Under the pieces are notes generated by a model. It did not search any database, was not told where the DNA came from, and worked only from the letters and a program-made list of their open reading frames with translations. 64,000 bases of DNA, taken from a bacterium 336/3. GTDB taxonomy: Bacteria; Bacteroidota; Bacteroidia; Cytophagales; Thermonemataceae. The stretch is from the NCBI GenBank assembly GCA_001281695.1, contig LJIE01000001.1, forward strand, positions 1,688,586-1,752,585, given 5' to 3'. Both the position numbers and the translations under genes were made by a program. Below, piece by piece: positions 44,405-53,209 of this stretch (within the stretch, counting starts at the first letter, position 1; every line of letters begins with the position of its first letter).

Positions 44405-45493
44405 ATGAGTAAAGTACAGAAATCACAAGATTCACAAGATTTTTTGAAGCGTTATCTTAACAATGCTTCTCCAACAGGGTTCGAGTCAGCAGGACAACAA
44501 ATCTGGTTGGATTATCTAAAACCATATATTGATGACCATTATGTAGATGCTTATGGAAGTGTAGTTGGTATTGTAAATCCCAAAGCAACGTACAAAGTAG
44601 TCATAGAGGCTCATTCTGATGAGATTTCTTGGTTTGTAAACTACATCACAGAAAGTGGATATATTTATGTTCGTAGAAATGGAGGCTCTGACCCAGTGAT
44701 TGCCCCATCTATGCGTGTCAATATTTTTGGTTCTAAAGGGATTGTTAAAGGCATTTTTGGTTGGCCTGCTATTCACGTTCGCCACGAAAAGGATAGAGAT
44801 CCCATGCCCGAAATGAAAAATATCTACATTGATATTGGATGTTCTTCAAGACAAGAAGTTTTAGACAAAGGCGTAGATATAGGCTCTGTCATTACATTTG
44901 CAGATGAGATGTTTGAGCTTAACGATCGTTATTATGTAGGGAGAGCTTTGGACAACCGAATTGGAGGCTATATGATAGCTCAGGTGGCTCGAAAACTCAA
45001 AGAAGCAAACAAAAAACTGCCTTTTGGACTCTATATTGCCAATTGTGTTCAAGAAGAGATTGGACTTCGTGGTGCTGAAATGGTAGCCAATGCCATCAAA
45101 CCAGATGTAGCCATTATTACAGATGTTTGTCACGATACACAAGCTCCGTTATACAACAAAATTATAGATGGCGATTTTACAGCGGGTAAAGGCCCTGTAC
45201 TTACTTTTGGACCAGCAGTACAAACCAATGTACTCAAAATGCTTTTTGATGTAGCAACCAAGAAAAAAATACCTTACCAAAGAGCTGCCGTTTCACGTTC
45301 TACAGGTACTGATACGGATTCATTTGCATATTCTAATAATGGTGTTGCTTCTGCTCTTATTTCTCTACCTCTCAAATATATGCACACAACCGTTGAGATG
45401 GTACACAAAGAAGATGTTGAAAACATCATTAATTTGATGTACGAGTTTTTGGTACAGCTCAAAAGCGGACATGATTTTAGATACTTTAAATAA
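44405..45493 (+). CDS. M42 family metallopeptidase (aminopeptidase)
   Basis: 362 residues. Zinc ligands fit the M42 pattern: H in IEAHSDEISWF, D in GRALDNRIGGYM, the catalytic and bridging Glu pair in QEEIGLRGAEM, D in IITDVCHDTQ and H in KYMHTTVEMVHKEDV. A PDZ-like insert domain lies at about 75-165. Members are tetrahedral cytoplasmic aminopeptidases (TET family), so a role in peptide recycling is likely. It follows mreC by 29 bases and may share its transcript. Confidence 0.93.
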   Translation: MSKVQKSQDSQDFLKRYLNNASPTGFESAGQQIWLDYLKPYIDDHYVDAYGSVVGIVNPKATYKVVIEAHSDEISWFVNYITESGYIYVRRNGGSDPVIAPSMRVNIFGSKGIVKGIFGWPAIHVRHEKDRDPMPEMKNIYIDIGCSSRQEVLDKGVDIGSVITFADEMFELNDRYYVGRALDNRIGGYMIAQVARKLKEANKKLPFGLYIANCVQEEIGLRGAEMVANAIKPDVAIITDVCHDTQAPLYNKIIDGDFTAGKGPVLTFGPAVQTNVLKMLFDVATKKKIPYQRAAVSRSTGTDTDSFAYSNNGVASALISLPLKYMHTTVEMVHKEDVENIINLMYEFLVQLKSGHDFRYFK

Positions 45494-45503
45494 TAAAAAA
45501 ATT

Positions 45504-45535
45504 AAGCCTTCTGTATAGAAATAGAAGGCTTTTTT
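45504..45535 (+). terminator. terminator of the mreB-mreC-M42 region
   Basis: AAGCCTTCT/AGAAGGCTT with a 10-base loop is followed by five T. The ATG at 45536 falls right behind the T-run, which argues for the later start of the next gene. Confidence 0.88.
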
Positions 45536-45562
45536 ATGGTAAACTATAAATATAATAAAAAC

Positions 45563-47002
45563 ATGAAAATTAAATTATTAATAGCAGTATTTTTCTTAAC
45601 AAAAATTGTTGTTGCACAAAGTTATAAAGAGGTAAAAGGTGGCTTGCTTCCAGAAAGAGCTTGTTTTGATGTAGGGTACTATGATTTACATCTTACTATA
45701 AATCCTGATGAAAAAACAATAAAAGGGCATAATGTTATTACATTTAAAGTTGTAAAAGCTACTAAAAAAATTCAAATAGATTTATTTAAAAACTTGGATA
45801 TAGATAGTGTTGTTTTTGAAAATAAAAAACTCTCTTATGAAAGAAAATTTGATGCATTTTTTATTGATTTCCCTTTTGAATTAGAATTGAATAAAAATTA
45901 TAGTGTAGCTGTTTACTATGGTGGTAAGCCCAGAACGAATATTGGTGTACGTTCAACAGATGGATTTCACTGGAAAACACACAATAAATTACCTCTTGTT
46001 GGAGTAGCCTGCCAAATTGTAGGAGCTTCTGTTTGGTATCCCTGTAAAGAATATCTTGGTGATGAACCCGATTCTGTTCGTTTGCATTGGACAGTTCCTG
46101 TTCAGTTACAATGTATTAGCAACGGAAAATTAGAAAAAGTAGAAAGTTCTCCTATTGCTGGTTATAAAACAAGCCATTGGGTTGTTCGTAACCCTATTAA
46201 CTCTTATAATGTTACAATTTATTTAGGTGATTATCAGAAAGTTTCTGGTGTTTATATCAACGCATCTGGAAGACATTCTATGGAATATTATTTTTTGAAG
46301 AAAAACGATAAATCTACTAAAGAAGCGGAAAAAGAAAAATTTTATGTACAAATGGGTTTAACTTTTGTCGCCTTCTGTGAAAAAATGTTTGGAGAATATG
46401 CATTTTGGAATGATAAACTTGCCGTGGTGGAAACAGTATATGATGGTATGGAACATCAGAGTTGTGTAGCTGTAGGTTCATTGAGAGAAAACCCAATGGG
46501 ATATGCTTATGCCGAAGATGTCAATTTACATGGAACGCTTATTCATGAGCTTGCTCACGAATGGTGGGGTAACGCAGTTTCATCTTCTGATATGGGTGAT
46601 ATGTGGTTACATGAAGGCTTTGCAACTTATACAGAATATTTGTTTATTGAACAAATGTATGGAAAAAAAACATATGAAGCTGAAATTTCAAAAATGTATG
46701 AAAATGCTTTATCTGGTTTAGGAGGAAATGTATATAAAGCTCAAACAGATAAAATCTTGGCTCCACGCAATGTATATTCAAATCAAGTATTTGGTATGCA
46801 AGGGCAAATTTATTGGGCGGGAGCACACTTTTTACATGCTCTTCGTAAAGAAATTAATAATGACACTGTTTTCTTTGATATTTTGCGTACTTTTTATGAA
46901 AGATATAAGAAAAAAACTGTACTTACAGAAAATTTTTTGCAAATTGTCAATGAGAAAACCAACAAAGACTGGACACAATATTTTAAAAATGGTTTAGAAT
47001 AA
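45563..47002 (+). CDS. M1 family zinc aminopeptidase, secreted
   Basis: 479 residues from the ATG at 45563 (MKIKLLIAVFFLTKIVVAQS, a signal peptide). The zinc motif is HELAHEWWGN, with the third ligand in WLHEGFATYTEYL. Before it comes the N-terminal beta saddle (DVGYYDLHLTINPDEKTIKG), and YDGMEHQSCVAVGS replaces the canonical GAMEN region. Proteins of this type are short M1 enzymes without the full C-terminal helical domain. It should trim peptides in the periplasm. Confidence 0.9.
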   Translation: MKIKLLIAVFFLTKIVVAQSYKEVKGGLLPERACFDVGYYDLHLTINPDEKTIKGHNVITFKVVKATKKIQIDLFKNLDIDSVVFENKKLSYERKFDAFFIDFPFELELNKNYSVAVYYGGKPRTNIGVRSTDGFHWKTHNKLPLVGVACQIVGASVWYPCKEYLGDEPDSVRLHWTVPVQLQCISNGKLEKVESSPIAGYKTSHWVVRNPINSYNVTIYLGDYQKVSGVYINASGRHSMEYYFLKKNDKSTKEAEKEKFYVQMGLTFVAFCEKMFGEYAFWNDKLAVVETVYDGMEHQSCVAVGSLRENPMGYAYAEDVNLHGTLIHELAHEWWGNAVSSSDMGDMWLHEGFATYTEYLFIEQMYGKKTYEAEISKMYENALSGLGGNVYKAQTDKILAPRNVYSNQVFGMQGQIYWAGAHFLHALRKEINNDTVFFDILRTFYERYKKKTVLTENFLQIVNEKTNKDWTQYFKNGLE

Positions 47003-47027
47003 AGTAAGATTGTAAAACAAATAGCTT

Positions 47028-48281
47028 ATGAAACGCTTCATATTTTTGATAATCATTTTTTTTGCCACTTTCAAGAGTTTTTCTCAGGATAAAATAGTTG
47101 GGACTGGAGGCTTGGATGCAAGATTTCTGATTTTAGACAACAATCAGACACTTAGAGTATATGTTCAGTTGTATAAAAATAATTTATTGAAAGGAATCAC
47201 AACTGAGGGTTTTCAAAATCGGTTTAAGGCTTACTATAAGATAAAAGAAGATTTAAGTGAAAACCCCAACTGGATTGCAAACGGAGCAGAAGTTATTTGG
47301 AAAAACTATCCCATTACTTCTGATGAAAATAATATTTATTGGTATTTTGAAGTAGCTACAAGCCAAACTTCGCCTACAGGAATATTAGTATTAGATTTGA
47401 TAGATAACGAGAAATTACAAAAACACCAAATTGTTACCAAAATAGCATTCACCAAAACAAGAATTCGAGAGGAATTTGCTATATTCAAAGAAAATAAAAC
47501 ATTTCCTGTCTTAAATGGAATAGTTACAGAAGGAGAGAACTTTGTTGTTCAAAGCTTATCTAAAAAGGCAATAGATATTTATGTAACGAGAATCAAACAA
47601 GACTATGGAGCAGCACAAGCTCCTATGAATCTTAGCCAGCCTGCTCAAAATAAAACGTTGAAGGTAGATAGTATTTTTAAAACTCGAACAAATGAACCTA
47701 TAAAACTCAGTACAAAAGGTTTATATATTATTAGACAAGATACAAACGCCTTTTATGGAGTAGGATTAAGAGTAGAAAGCAAAAATTACCCTAAATACAG
47801 TCAAAAAGAAGAGCTTGTAAGTCCCATTACTTATATTTCTCAAAAATCAGAAATTCAGAAAATAGAAACAGCTTCTGATTTGAAACAAGGAATCGACCGT
47901 TTTTGGCTTGCTTTGTTCAAAGGAGATACTGAAAAAGCCAAAGAAATTATTAAAAATTATTATCAGAGAATCAGAATTGCCAATATGCGTTACGCTTCTT
48001 TTAAAGAAGGTTGGAAAACAGATATGGGTATGATATATGCTATTTTTGGAGAACCTGATGAAATTATGTTTGAAAAAGATAGTCAAAGGTGGGTTTATAG
48101 AGGTAATGATGCTCAAAATTCGATGACTGATAAAGGAAAAAATTTTACAAAAATTAATTTCACGTTTTTAAGAAGACCTAACCAATTTTTCGAAGATTAT
48201 TATGTACTCGTTCGGTATATCGAATATGAGCCTGTTTGGACAAGCATGGTAGAGGCAATCAGACGTGGAATAGCTTTCTAA
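47028..48281 (+). CDS. GWxTD-domain protein, secreted
   Basis: 417 residues with a signal peptide (MKRFIFLIIIFFATFKSFSQ). The GWxTD motif is present in SFKEGWKTDMGMIYAIFGEP, followed by FEKDSQRWVYRGN and a C-terminal strand region (NFTFLRRPNQFFEDYY). The domain is common in Bacteroidota, usually with a role that is not established. It follows the M1 peptidase by 25 bases on the same strand. Confidence 0.88.
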   Translation: MKRFIFLIIIFFATFKSFSQDKIVGTGGLDARFLILDNNQTLRVYVQLYKNNLLKGITTEGFQNRFKAYYKIKEDLSENPNWIANGAEVIWKNYPITSDENNIYWYFEVATSQTSPTGILVLDLIDNEKLQKHQIVTKIAFTKTRIREEFAIFKENKTFPVLNGIVTEGENFVVQSLSKKAIDIYVTRIKQDYGAAQAPMNLSQPAQNKTLKVDSIFKTRTNEPIKLSTKGLYIIRQDTNAFYGVGLRVESKNYPKYSQKEELVSPITYISQKSEIQKIETASDLKQGIDRFWLALFKGDTEKAKEIIKNYYQRIRIANMRYASFKEGWKTDMGMIYAIFGEPDEIMFEKDSQRWVYRGNDAQNSMTDKGKNFTKINFTFLRRPNQFFEDYYVLVRYIEYEPVWTSMVEAIRRGIAF

Positions 48282-48348
48282 TGATTCATTGGACATCATT
48301 CAATGAACAATTATAACTTATCATTCATCACTCATAATTGTATATTTC

Positions 48349-50061
48349 ATGTTATTGCCTGCTTTGTATAATATCGCTGAAATTTGTGCTAAAAAAGGAG
48401 TTCGTCATGTGGTTATCTCATCTGGCTCTCGTTCAGCTCCTCTTACAATTGCTTTTGCAAGACATCCAGACATCGAAACCAAAATAGTACCTGACGAAAG
48501 AAGTGCAGCTTTTATAGCAATGGGTATGGCTCAAAGCTTACGCCAAACAGTTGTTCTTGTTTGTACCTCAGGCTCTGCATCACTCAATTATGCTCCTGCT
48601 GTTGCAGAGGCTTATTTTCAAGAGATACCTTTATTAATATTAACAGCAGACAGACCACCTGAATGGATAGACCAACAAGATGGACAAACCATCAGACAAC
48701 AAAATGTATATGGAAAGCATGTAAAAGCATCATTTGAGTTACCAGTTGATTACAGCCATCCTGATGCTCTATGGCATACAAACAGAATTATCAATGAAGC
48801 CATTAATCTGACCCAACATGAACAACATCAACCTGTTCATGTCAATATACCTATCAGAGAACCTTTTTATCCTGAACAAGATGAAGAAATTGTTTTTGAT
48901 AAAGATGTTAGAATTATTGAACAAATTCGAACCATCAAAACACCTGCCCAAATAGATTGGCAACACCTGATGGAAATTGAAGAAAAATGTGAAAAACAAC
49001 TCATTGTAGTGGGACAAACCCCCATGAATCCTGTTTTATTGCATACTTTGCCCCAAATTGAAAGAAAAGGAATTTTTAGAATACCTATTGTTGCAGATTT
49101 GATAGGCAATGCATATCCTTTTGGAAAAACCATTAGCCATCACGATTTGATTTTGATGAAAAGTGATGAAAAACTCAAAAAAGCTCTACAACCAGACTTA
49201 CTAATTACAATTGGCAAATCAGTACTTTCAAAAGCTTTAAAACAGTTTTTGCGTAGCTATCCGCCTCGTTATCACTGGCATATTCAAGAATACGGGCAAG
49301 TGCCAGATACTTATAAACACTTAACACATATATTACCTATTTCTTCTGAAAAAGGTTTAGAGTATTACTTGAGTTATACACGCAAGAAAATACAGAAAGA
49401 TGATTATTTTGGTTTATGGCTTGAAGAAGAAAAGAAAGCAGAGAAGTTTTTGAAGAAGTTTTTTGATAAAGAACATCCCTTCAATGAATTTTGGGCTGTT
49501 TCAGAGGTCATGGAGAAACTCCCTGAAAAAAGTATTTTGCATTTGGCAAACAGTATGCCTGTACGTTATGCCAATTATCTGAGTTTAAAACCTGAAAAAA
49601 ACATAGAAGTTTTTTGTAACAGAGGGACAAGTGGCATAGATGGTTGTAATAGTACAGCTTTGGGTTCTGCCTTAGTTTCTAAACAACTTGTAACACTCAT
49701 TACAGGTGATATGGCGTTTTTCTATGATAGAAATGCTTTTTGGCATAACCATTTGCCTGCAAATCTAAGAATAGTGGTCGTTAATAATTTTGGAGGAGGA
49801 ATATTTAGACTTTTACCTGATTCTGGAAAATTACCTGAATTAGAAAAATACTTTGAAACAGAACAACACAATTCAGCAAAATCCTTAGCCAAAGAATATA
49901 AAATGGACTATTTGTTGGCTACAGATGCTCAAAGTCTTGAACAATCATTACAAGATTTTTTTGCACCCAGTAAAAAGCCTAAAATTTTGGAAATTGAAAC
50001 GAAAAATCATGATAACTACGATTTTTTTCAGCTTTTCAAACAAAGTTGGCTTGGTAAATAA
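48349..50061 (+). CDS. menD: 2-succinyl-5-enolpyruvyl-6-hydroxy-3-cyclohexene-1-carboxylate synthase
   Basis: 570 residues. The family order is intact: SGSRSAPLTIAFARH, VPDERSAAFIAMGMAQSLRQ (with the catalytic Glu), VCTSGSASLNYAPAVAEAYF and LILTADRPPEWIDQQDGQTI. The thiamine diphosphate motif is in LVTLITGDMAFFYDRNAFWH. It is the SEPHCHC synthase of menaquinone biosynthesis. Other men genes are not in the window. The start is ATG at 48349, 67 bases after the GWxTD stop. Confidence 0.95.
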   Translation: MLLPALYNIAEICAKKGVRHVVISSGSRSAPLTIAFARHPDIETKIVPDERSAAFIAMGMAQSLRQTVVLVCTSGSASLNYAPAVAEAYFQEIPLLILTADRPPEWIDQQDGQTIRQQNVYGKHVKASFELPVDYSHPDALWHTNRIINEAINLTQHEQHQPVHVNIPIREPFYPEQDEEIVFDKDVRIIEQIRTIKTPAQIDWQHLMEIEEKCEKQLIVVGQTPMNPVLLHTLPQIERKGIFRIPIVADLIGNAYPFGKTISHHDLILMKSDEKLKKALQPDLLITIGKSVLSKALKQFLRSYPPRYHWHIQEYGQVPDTYKHLTHILPISSEKGLEYYLSYTRKKIQKDDYFGLWLEEEKKAEKFLKKFFDKEHPFNEFWAVSEVMEKLPEKSILHLANSMPVRYANYLSLKPEKNIEVFCNRGTSGIDGCNSTALGSALVSKQLVTLITGDMAFFYDRNAFWHNHLPANLRIVVVNNFGGGIFRLLPDSGKLPELEKYFETEQHNSAKSLAKEYKMDYLLATDAQSLEQSLQDFFAPSKKPKILEIETKNHDNYDFFQLFKQSWLGK

Positions 50062-50240
50062 AAATAAGAAAATCAAGAATAATATTGGGATTTCTGTAAA
50101 AAACTTAATATAAAACTATTATTTTTAGAAAAAAAATGGTATGTTTGTTTTCAACCAAACCCTAAAAGCCTATCATACACAGCTACATCAAATAAATACT
50201 ATTATTGGAGAAGGTTTAAAGCCTTCATAGTTGATAATAT

Positions 50241-51494
50241 ATGAATCATAAGAATGTATATATTGCTACAAGTTCGGTAATCGCCTTGTTTTTGATAGCT
50301 ACGTGGCTAGTTAGCGATAAGGAAGGCGAACAAGATATCCTTGTACCTGTGCGAAGTGGCAAATTTGAAGTACTTGTAGTAGCTAATGGAGAGCTTGAAG
50401 CTCAAAATTCCCTTAAAATCACTGCCCCAGAAGATGCTTTTCGTTCTGCGAAAGTTTTTCAAGTTAAGATTGCTGATTTAGTTCCAGAAGGAACATTAGT
50501 AAAAAAAGGAGATTATGTAGCTACTTTGGATAAAATGGAAATGTCTGAAAAACTGCGACTTGCAGAAGCTGAAGTCTCCAAACTTAGAAGCCAATTCACT
50601 CAAAGCAGATTAGATACATCTTTGATGCTCAGAACAGAACGTAATGAACTGATGAACTGGAGTTATCTCGTAAAAGAAAAAGAAGCTGCCCTCAAAGCAA
50701 GTCAGTTTGAAGCTCCTGCCCAAGTAAGACAAATTCAGGTAGAACTTGAAAAAGCGAAAAGAAGCTATCAACAAGCTCAAGAAACTTATCGAATTAAACA
50801 ACAACAAGCTATTGCCAAAATTTCTGAAACCAGTCAAACATTAGGACAGGAAGAATATAAGTATCAAGAAATCAAAAGATTATCTGAAAGTTTTGTAGTA
50901 AATGCTCCTGCTGATGGATTGGTGATTTATCAAAGAGATTGGAATGGACAGAAAAAAAGTGTAGGTAGTTTTGTAAGTGCTTGGGATGCAGTAGTTGCTA
51001 CATTACCTGATATGCAGGCAATGGTCTCAAGAACGTATGTAAACGAAATTGACATCAGTAAGATAAAAGTAGGACAAATTGTAAAAGTGAAAGTAGATGC
51101 TTTGCCCCAAAATTTCTTTGAGGGTGAAGTGACAAGTATTTCTAATATTGGTGAGCAACGTCCTGAAAGTCAGGTAAAAGTATTTGAAGTAAAAGTGAAA
51201 CTTAAGAATACTCATCCTGCTCTCAAACCCACTATGACAACCTCCAATATTATCACTTGTGAGGCAATGAATAGTGCCATTTTCATACCTCTTGACTGTT
51301 TACACAACGAACAAGACAACATTAATTATGTATATGTCAAAAAAGCAAATAGTATTGTTCGTCAGGAGGTAAAAGTAGGTAAAAGTAACGAAAATGAAAT
51401 TATAATTTTAGACGGACTGCAAAAGAATGATGCAGTTTACCTTTCTATTCCCGAAAAAGCAAAAAGTAGCCCTCTGAAAAAACTTTCCAAATAG
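50241..51494 (+). CDS. periplasmic adaptor/HlyD-type membrane fusion protein
   Basis: 417 residues. An N-terminal membrane anchor (NVYIATSSVIALFLIATWLV) is followed by a lipoyl-like half (VVANGELEAQNSLKITAPED), a coiled-coil hairpin (about 95-205), the second lipoyl half (VVNAPADGLVIYQRDWNGQK) and beta-barrel domains (PDMQAMVSRTYVNEIDISKI). This is the architecture of ABC- or RND-linked adaptors such as MacA or HlyD. No permease or outer-membrane channel gene is adjacent, so the partner must lie elsewhere. A TATGTTTG at 50140-50147 could be the -7 element of a promoter. Confidence 0.85.
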   Translation: MNHKNVYIATSSVIALFLIATWLVSDKEGEQDILVPVRSGKFEVLVVANGELEAQNSLKITAPEDAFRSAKVFQVKIADLVPEGTLVKKGDYVATLDKMEMSEKLRLAEAEVSKLRSQFTQSRLDTSLMLRTERNELMNWSYLVKEKEAALKASQFEAPAQVRQIQVELEKAKRSYQQAQETYRIKQQQAIAKISETSQTLGQEEYKYQEIKRLSESFVVNAPADGLVIYQRDWNGQKKSVGSFVSAWDAVVATLPDMQAMVSRTYVNEIDISKIKVGQIVKVKVDALPQNFFEGEVTSISNIGEQRPESQVKVFEVKVKLKNTHPALKPTMTTSNIITCEAMNSAIFIPLDCLHNEQDNINYVYVKKANSIVRQEVKVGKSNENEIIILDGLQKNDAVYLSIPEKAKSSPLKKLSK

Positions 51495-51514
51495 GGCTAA
51501 AATCATTTTTTTAG

Positions 51515-52366
51515 TTATCCAAATACTTTTTGAAAAGCATGTATACTATTGCCATAAGGCATATCGTACACAGCAAAAGCTACTTTTTTGAACATTCCTT
51601 TGAAAGTAGAATTCTCTGTAAGGTGTAATTTAAAGAAATTAGCTACATCCATTGGGATATTCTGAAAAACTCCACAACCCCAAGCTCCTAAAATTAGATA
51701 TTCATAGCCATGCATCAAAGCCACAGAAAGAACTTTTTCTGTTCTGGCAAGCATGGTATCATTGATAGCATCAATTTCTTCTTGTGTACCTTGTCTGCGT
51801 ACAACGCCAGCATTTACAGCAGGAGAGGTTAGGATAGAAGCCTGCAAAGGCGTATCTAATAACTTTCCCTCATCATTACGAAATACTGGCACAAGAGGCG
51901 AGTAAATCATGTAATCAGTGTACAGGCAAGAAGTCAATTTTCTATTGATTTCATACATTTTAAAATGTTTCATCAGACTTGGGTGTAACCCCGAAGACCT
52001 TGCAATACTCTCTTCTTGGGCTTTTGCTCCATTCAGAAAGCCTCCACCAGGGTTTTTGGCAGAAGCAAAATTCAAAACAAATATTTTTTCGTTAGGAACT
52101 TCTGTACTAATTCTTGCAATAGACTCCAACACTGTTTCATTTTTTACTTCGAATACAGTATCGTGGGGCGTTTTATTCTGGATAAGAGTATCTCTTTTTT
52201 CAAACAATCCCTTAAAATCTTCTGGAGTATATAAAATACTGTTTTCTACACTCTGGCGTTGTTCTTTAGCAATACTCACTTGCTTACCTGAAGCACTTAC
52301 ATAACTTCCTTTCTCACTGATTTTTATAGATTCTTCTGCAAATGCAATTAAACTTGTTTTTTTCAT
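51515..52366 (-). CDS. poly(ADP-ribose) glycohydrolase, microbial type (TIGR02452/DUF2263)
   Basis: 283 residues. The PARG signature GGG-X(6-8)-QEE is seen in NPGGGFLNGAKAQEESIARS, near residues 104-123. The segments SILTSPAVNAGVVRRQG and ILGAWGCGVFQNIPMDVANFF are also typical. It should hydrolyse ADP-ribose polymers in the cytoplasm. It lies 69 bases downstream of the NADAR gene on the same strand, with no clear terminator between them, so they are probably one operon. Confidence 0.88.
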   Translation of the reverse strand: MKKTSLIAFAEESIKISEKGSYVSASGKQVSIAKEQRQSVENSILYTPEDFKGLFEKRDTLIQNKTPHDTVFEVKNETVLESIARISTEVPNEKIFVLNFASAKNPGGGFLNGAKAQEESIARSSGLHPSLMKHFKMYEINRKLTSCLYTDYMIYSPLVPVFRNDEGKLLDTPLQASILTSPAVNAGVVRRQGTQEEIDAINDTMLARTEKVLSVALMHGYEYLILGAWGCGVFQNIPMDVANFFKLHLTENSTFKGMFKKVAFAVYDMPYGNSIHAFQKVFG

Positions 52367-52435
52367 AGTGTTATTTTATAAATTCAAATGTTTTCACTAA
52401 ATACATTAAAAGTCTTTTCTCTTAATTCTCTAAAG

Positions 52436-52984
52436 TCATTTTAATAATTCATCTCTTACTTCCATCAATGCAAAACCTAATAAATTCAAACCTTTCCAAG
52501 TAGAGAAGTGCTGGGCATCAGGGGCATCTTGAGAAAGCCCAATACCCCAAATTTTATCGTAAGGGCTTGCCTCTACAATAATTTTATAGCCTGTCCCCAA
52601 TAGAAACCCTTTGAGTACTTCCGTTTGAGAGAATTTAAGTATGTTTCCTTGTTTTACAAACTCGTATCTGTGTTTTAACCAAGTGGCTTCATCAAAGTTT
52701 TTAACCTTTCTACCAAGTTTTTTGGCATCATTGGGTGTTTTGGCTGAAAGAATTTCAGGTAAAATGGCTTCATCTTTAAATAAAATAGCTTTTTGAGCCA
52801 TCATATAATGCTCAGCAGTAGCATATTGTACACCATTTTCAGAAAAACCTATAGGATACCATTGGCTCATACATGTTTTCCCGATTCCACCATCAGTAGG
52901 GACTGTATGTCCCCAAAAAAATAAATAGTTTAATGTTTTTCCTTGTTTTTCTTGCTCTTCGAGCCATTCCGTGTTGTATTTCAT
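52436..52984 (-). CDS. NADAR family protein (YbiA-like N-glycosidase)
   Basis: 182 residues. Family hallmarks are YLFFWGHT, LSQWYPIGFSENGVQYATAE-like spacing (here SQWYPIGFSENGVQYATAEH), YMMAQKAILFKDE, KKLGRKVKNFDEATW and KIWGIGLSQDAPDAQHF ahead of NLLGFALMEVR. YbiA-type NADAR proteins act on ADP-ribosyl or riboflavin-pathway N-glycosidic bonds; some were shown to remove ADP-ribose from nucleic acid guanine. Adjacent to the PARG gene, it points to an ADP-ribose processing unit. No ADP-ribosyltransferase gene is seen nearby. Confidence 0.88.
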   Translation of the reverse strand: MKYNTEWLEEQEKQGKTLNYLFFWGHTVPTDGGIGKTCMSQWYPIGFSENGVQYATAEHYMMAQKAILFKDEAILPEILSAKTPNDAKKLGRKVKNFDEATWLKHRYEFVKQGNILKFSQTEVLKGFLLGTGYKIIVEASPYDKIWGIGLSQDAPDAQHFSTWKGLNLLGFALMEVRDELLK

Positions 52985-53100
52985 AGTATTTAGTAATAAG
53001 TTATAGAATACAAAGATATGAAAATAAAAAAATAGATTTTAAGATAGATAGTAAAAATTAAGTTTGTAATCAAAATGTTATAATGCAGATATTTGAACAT

Positions 53101-53147
53101 TTGACTATGAATTCATAGTCAAAATAACTTGGCTATGAATTTATAGT
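53101..53147. repeat. paired palindromes, possible operator
   Basis: A perfect 22-bp palindrome (TTGACTATGAA and its complement, 53101-53122) is followed 28 bases centre to centre by a related imperfect one, CTATGAATTTATAG (53133-53146). They lie upstream of the NADAR-PARG genes, in the intergenic region to the OmpA-type gene. Regular spacing suggests a two-site operator, but a role in termination cannot be excluded. Confidence 0.5.
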
Positions 53148-53157
53148 TAGACAAAAA

Positions 53158-53188
53158 AATAGGTCTTAGTATATTACTAAGACCTATT
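53158..53188 (-). terminator. terminator of the OmpA-type gene
   Basis: AATAGGTCTTAGTA and its complement form a 14-bp stem with a 3-base loop, followed on the minus strand by a run of T. It lies 22 bases after the OmpA-type stop. Confidence 0.85.
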
Positions 53189-53209
53189 ACTGAAACACTA
53201 AATTAAATA

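Noticed and set aside
50141-50230. 29-codon open frame before the adaptor gene
   Set aside because: Too short to call, without a family, and its ATG falls inside a possible -7 promoter element.
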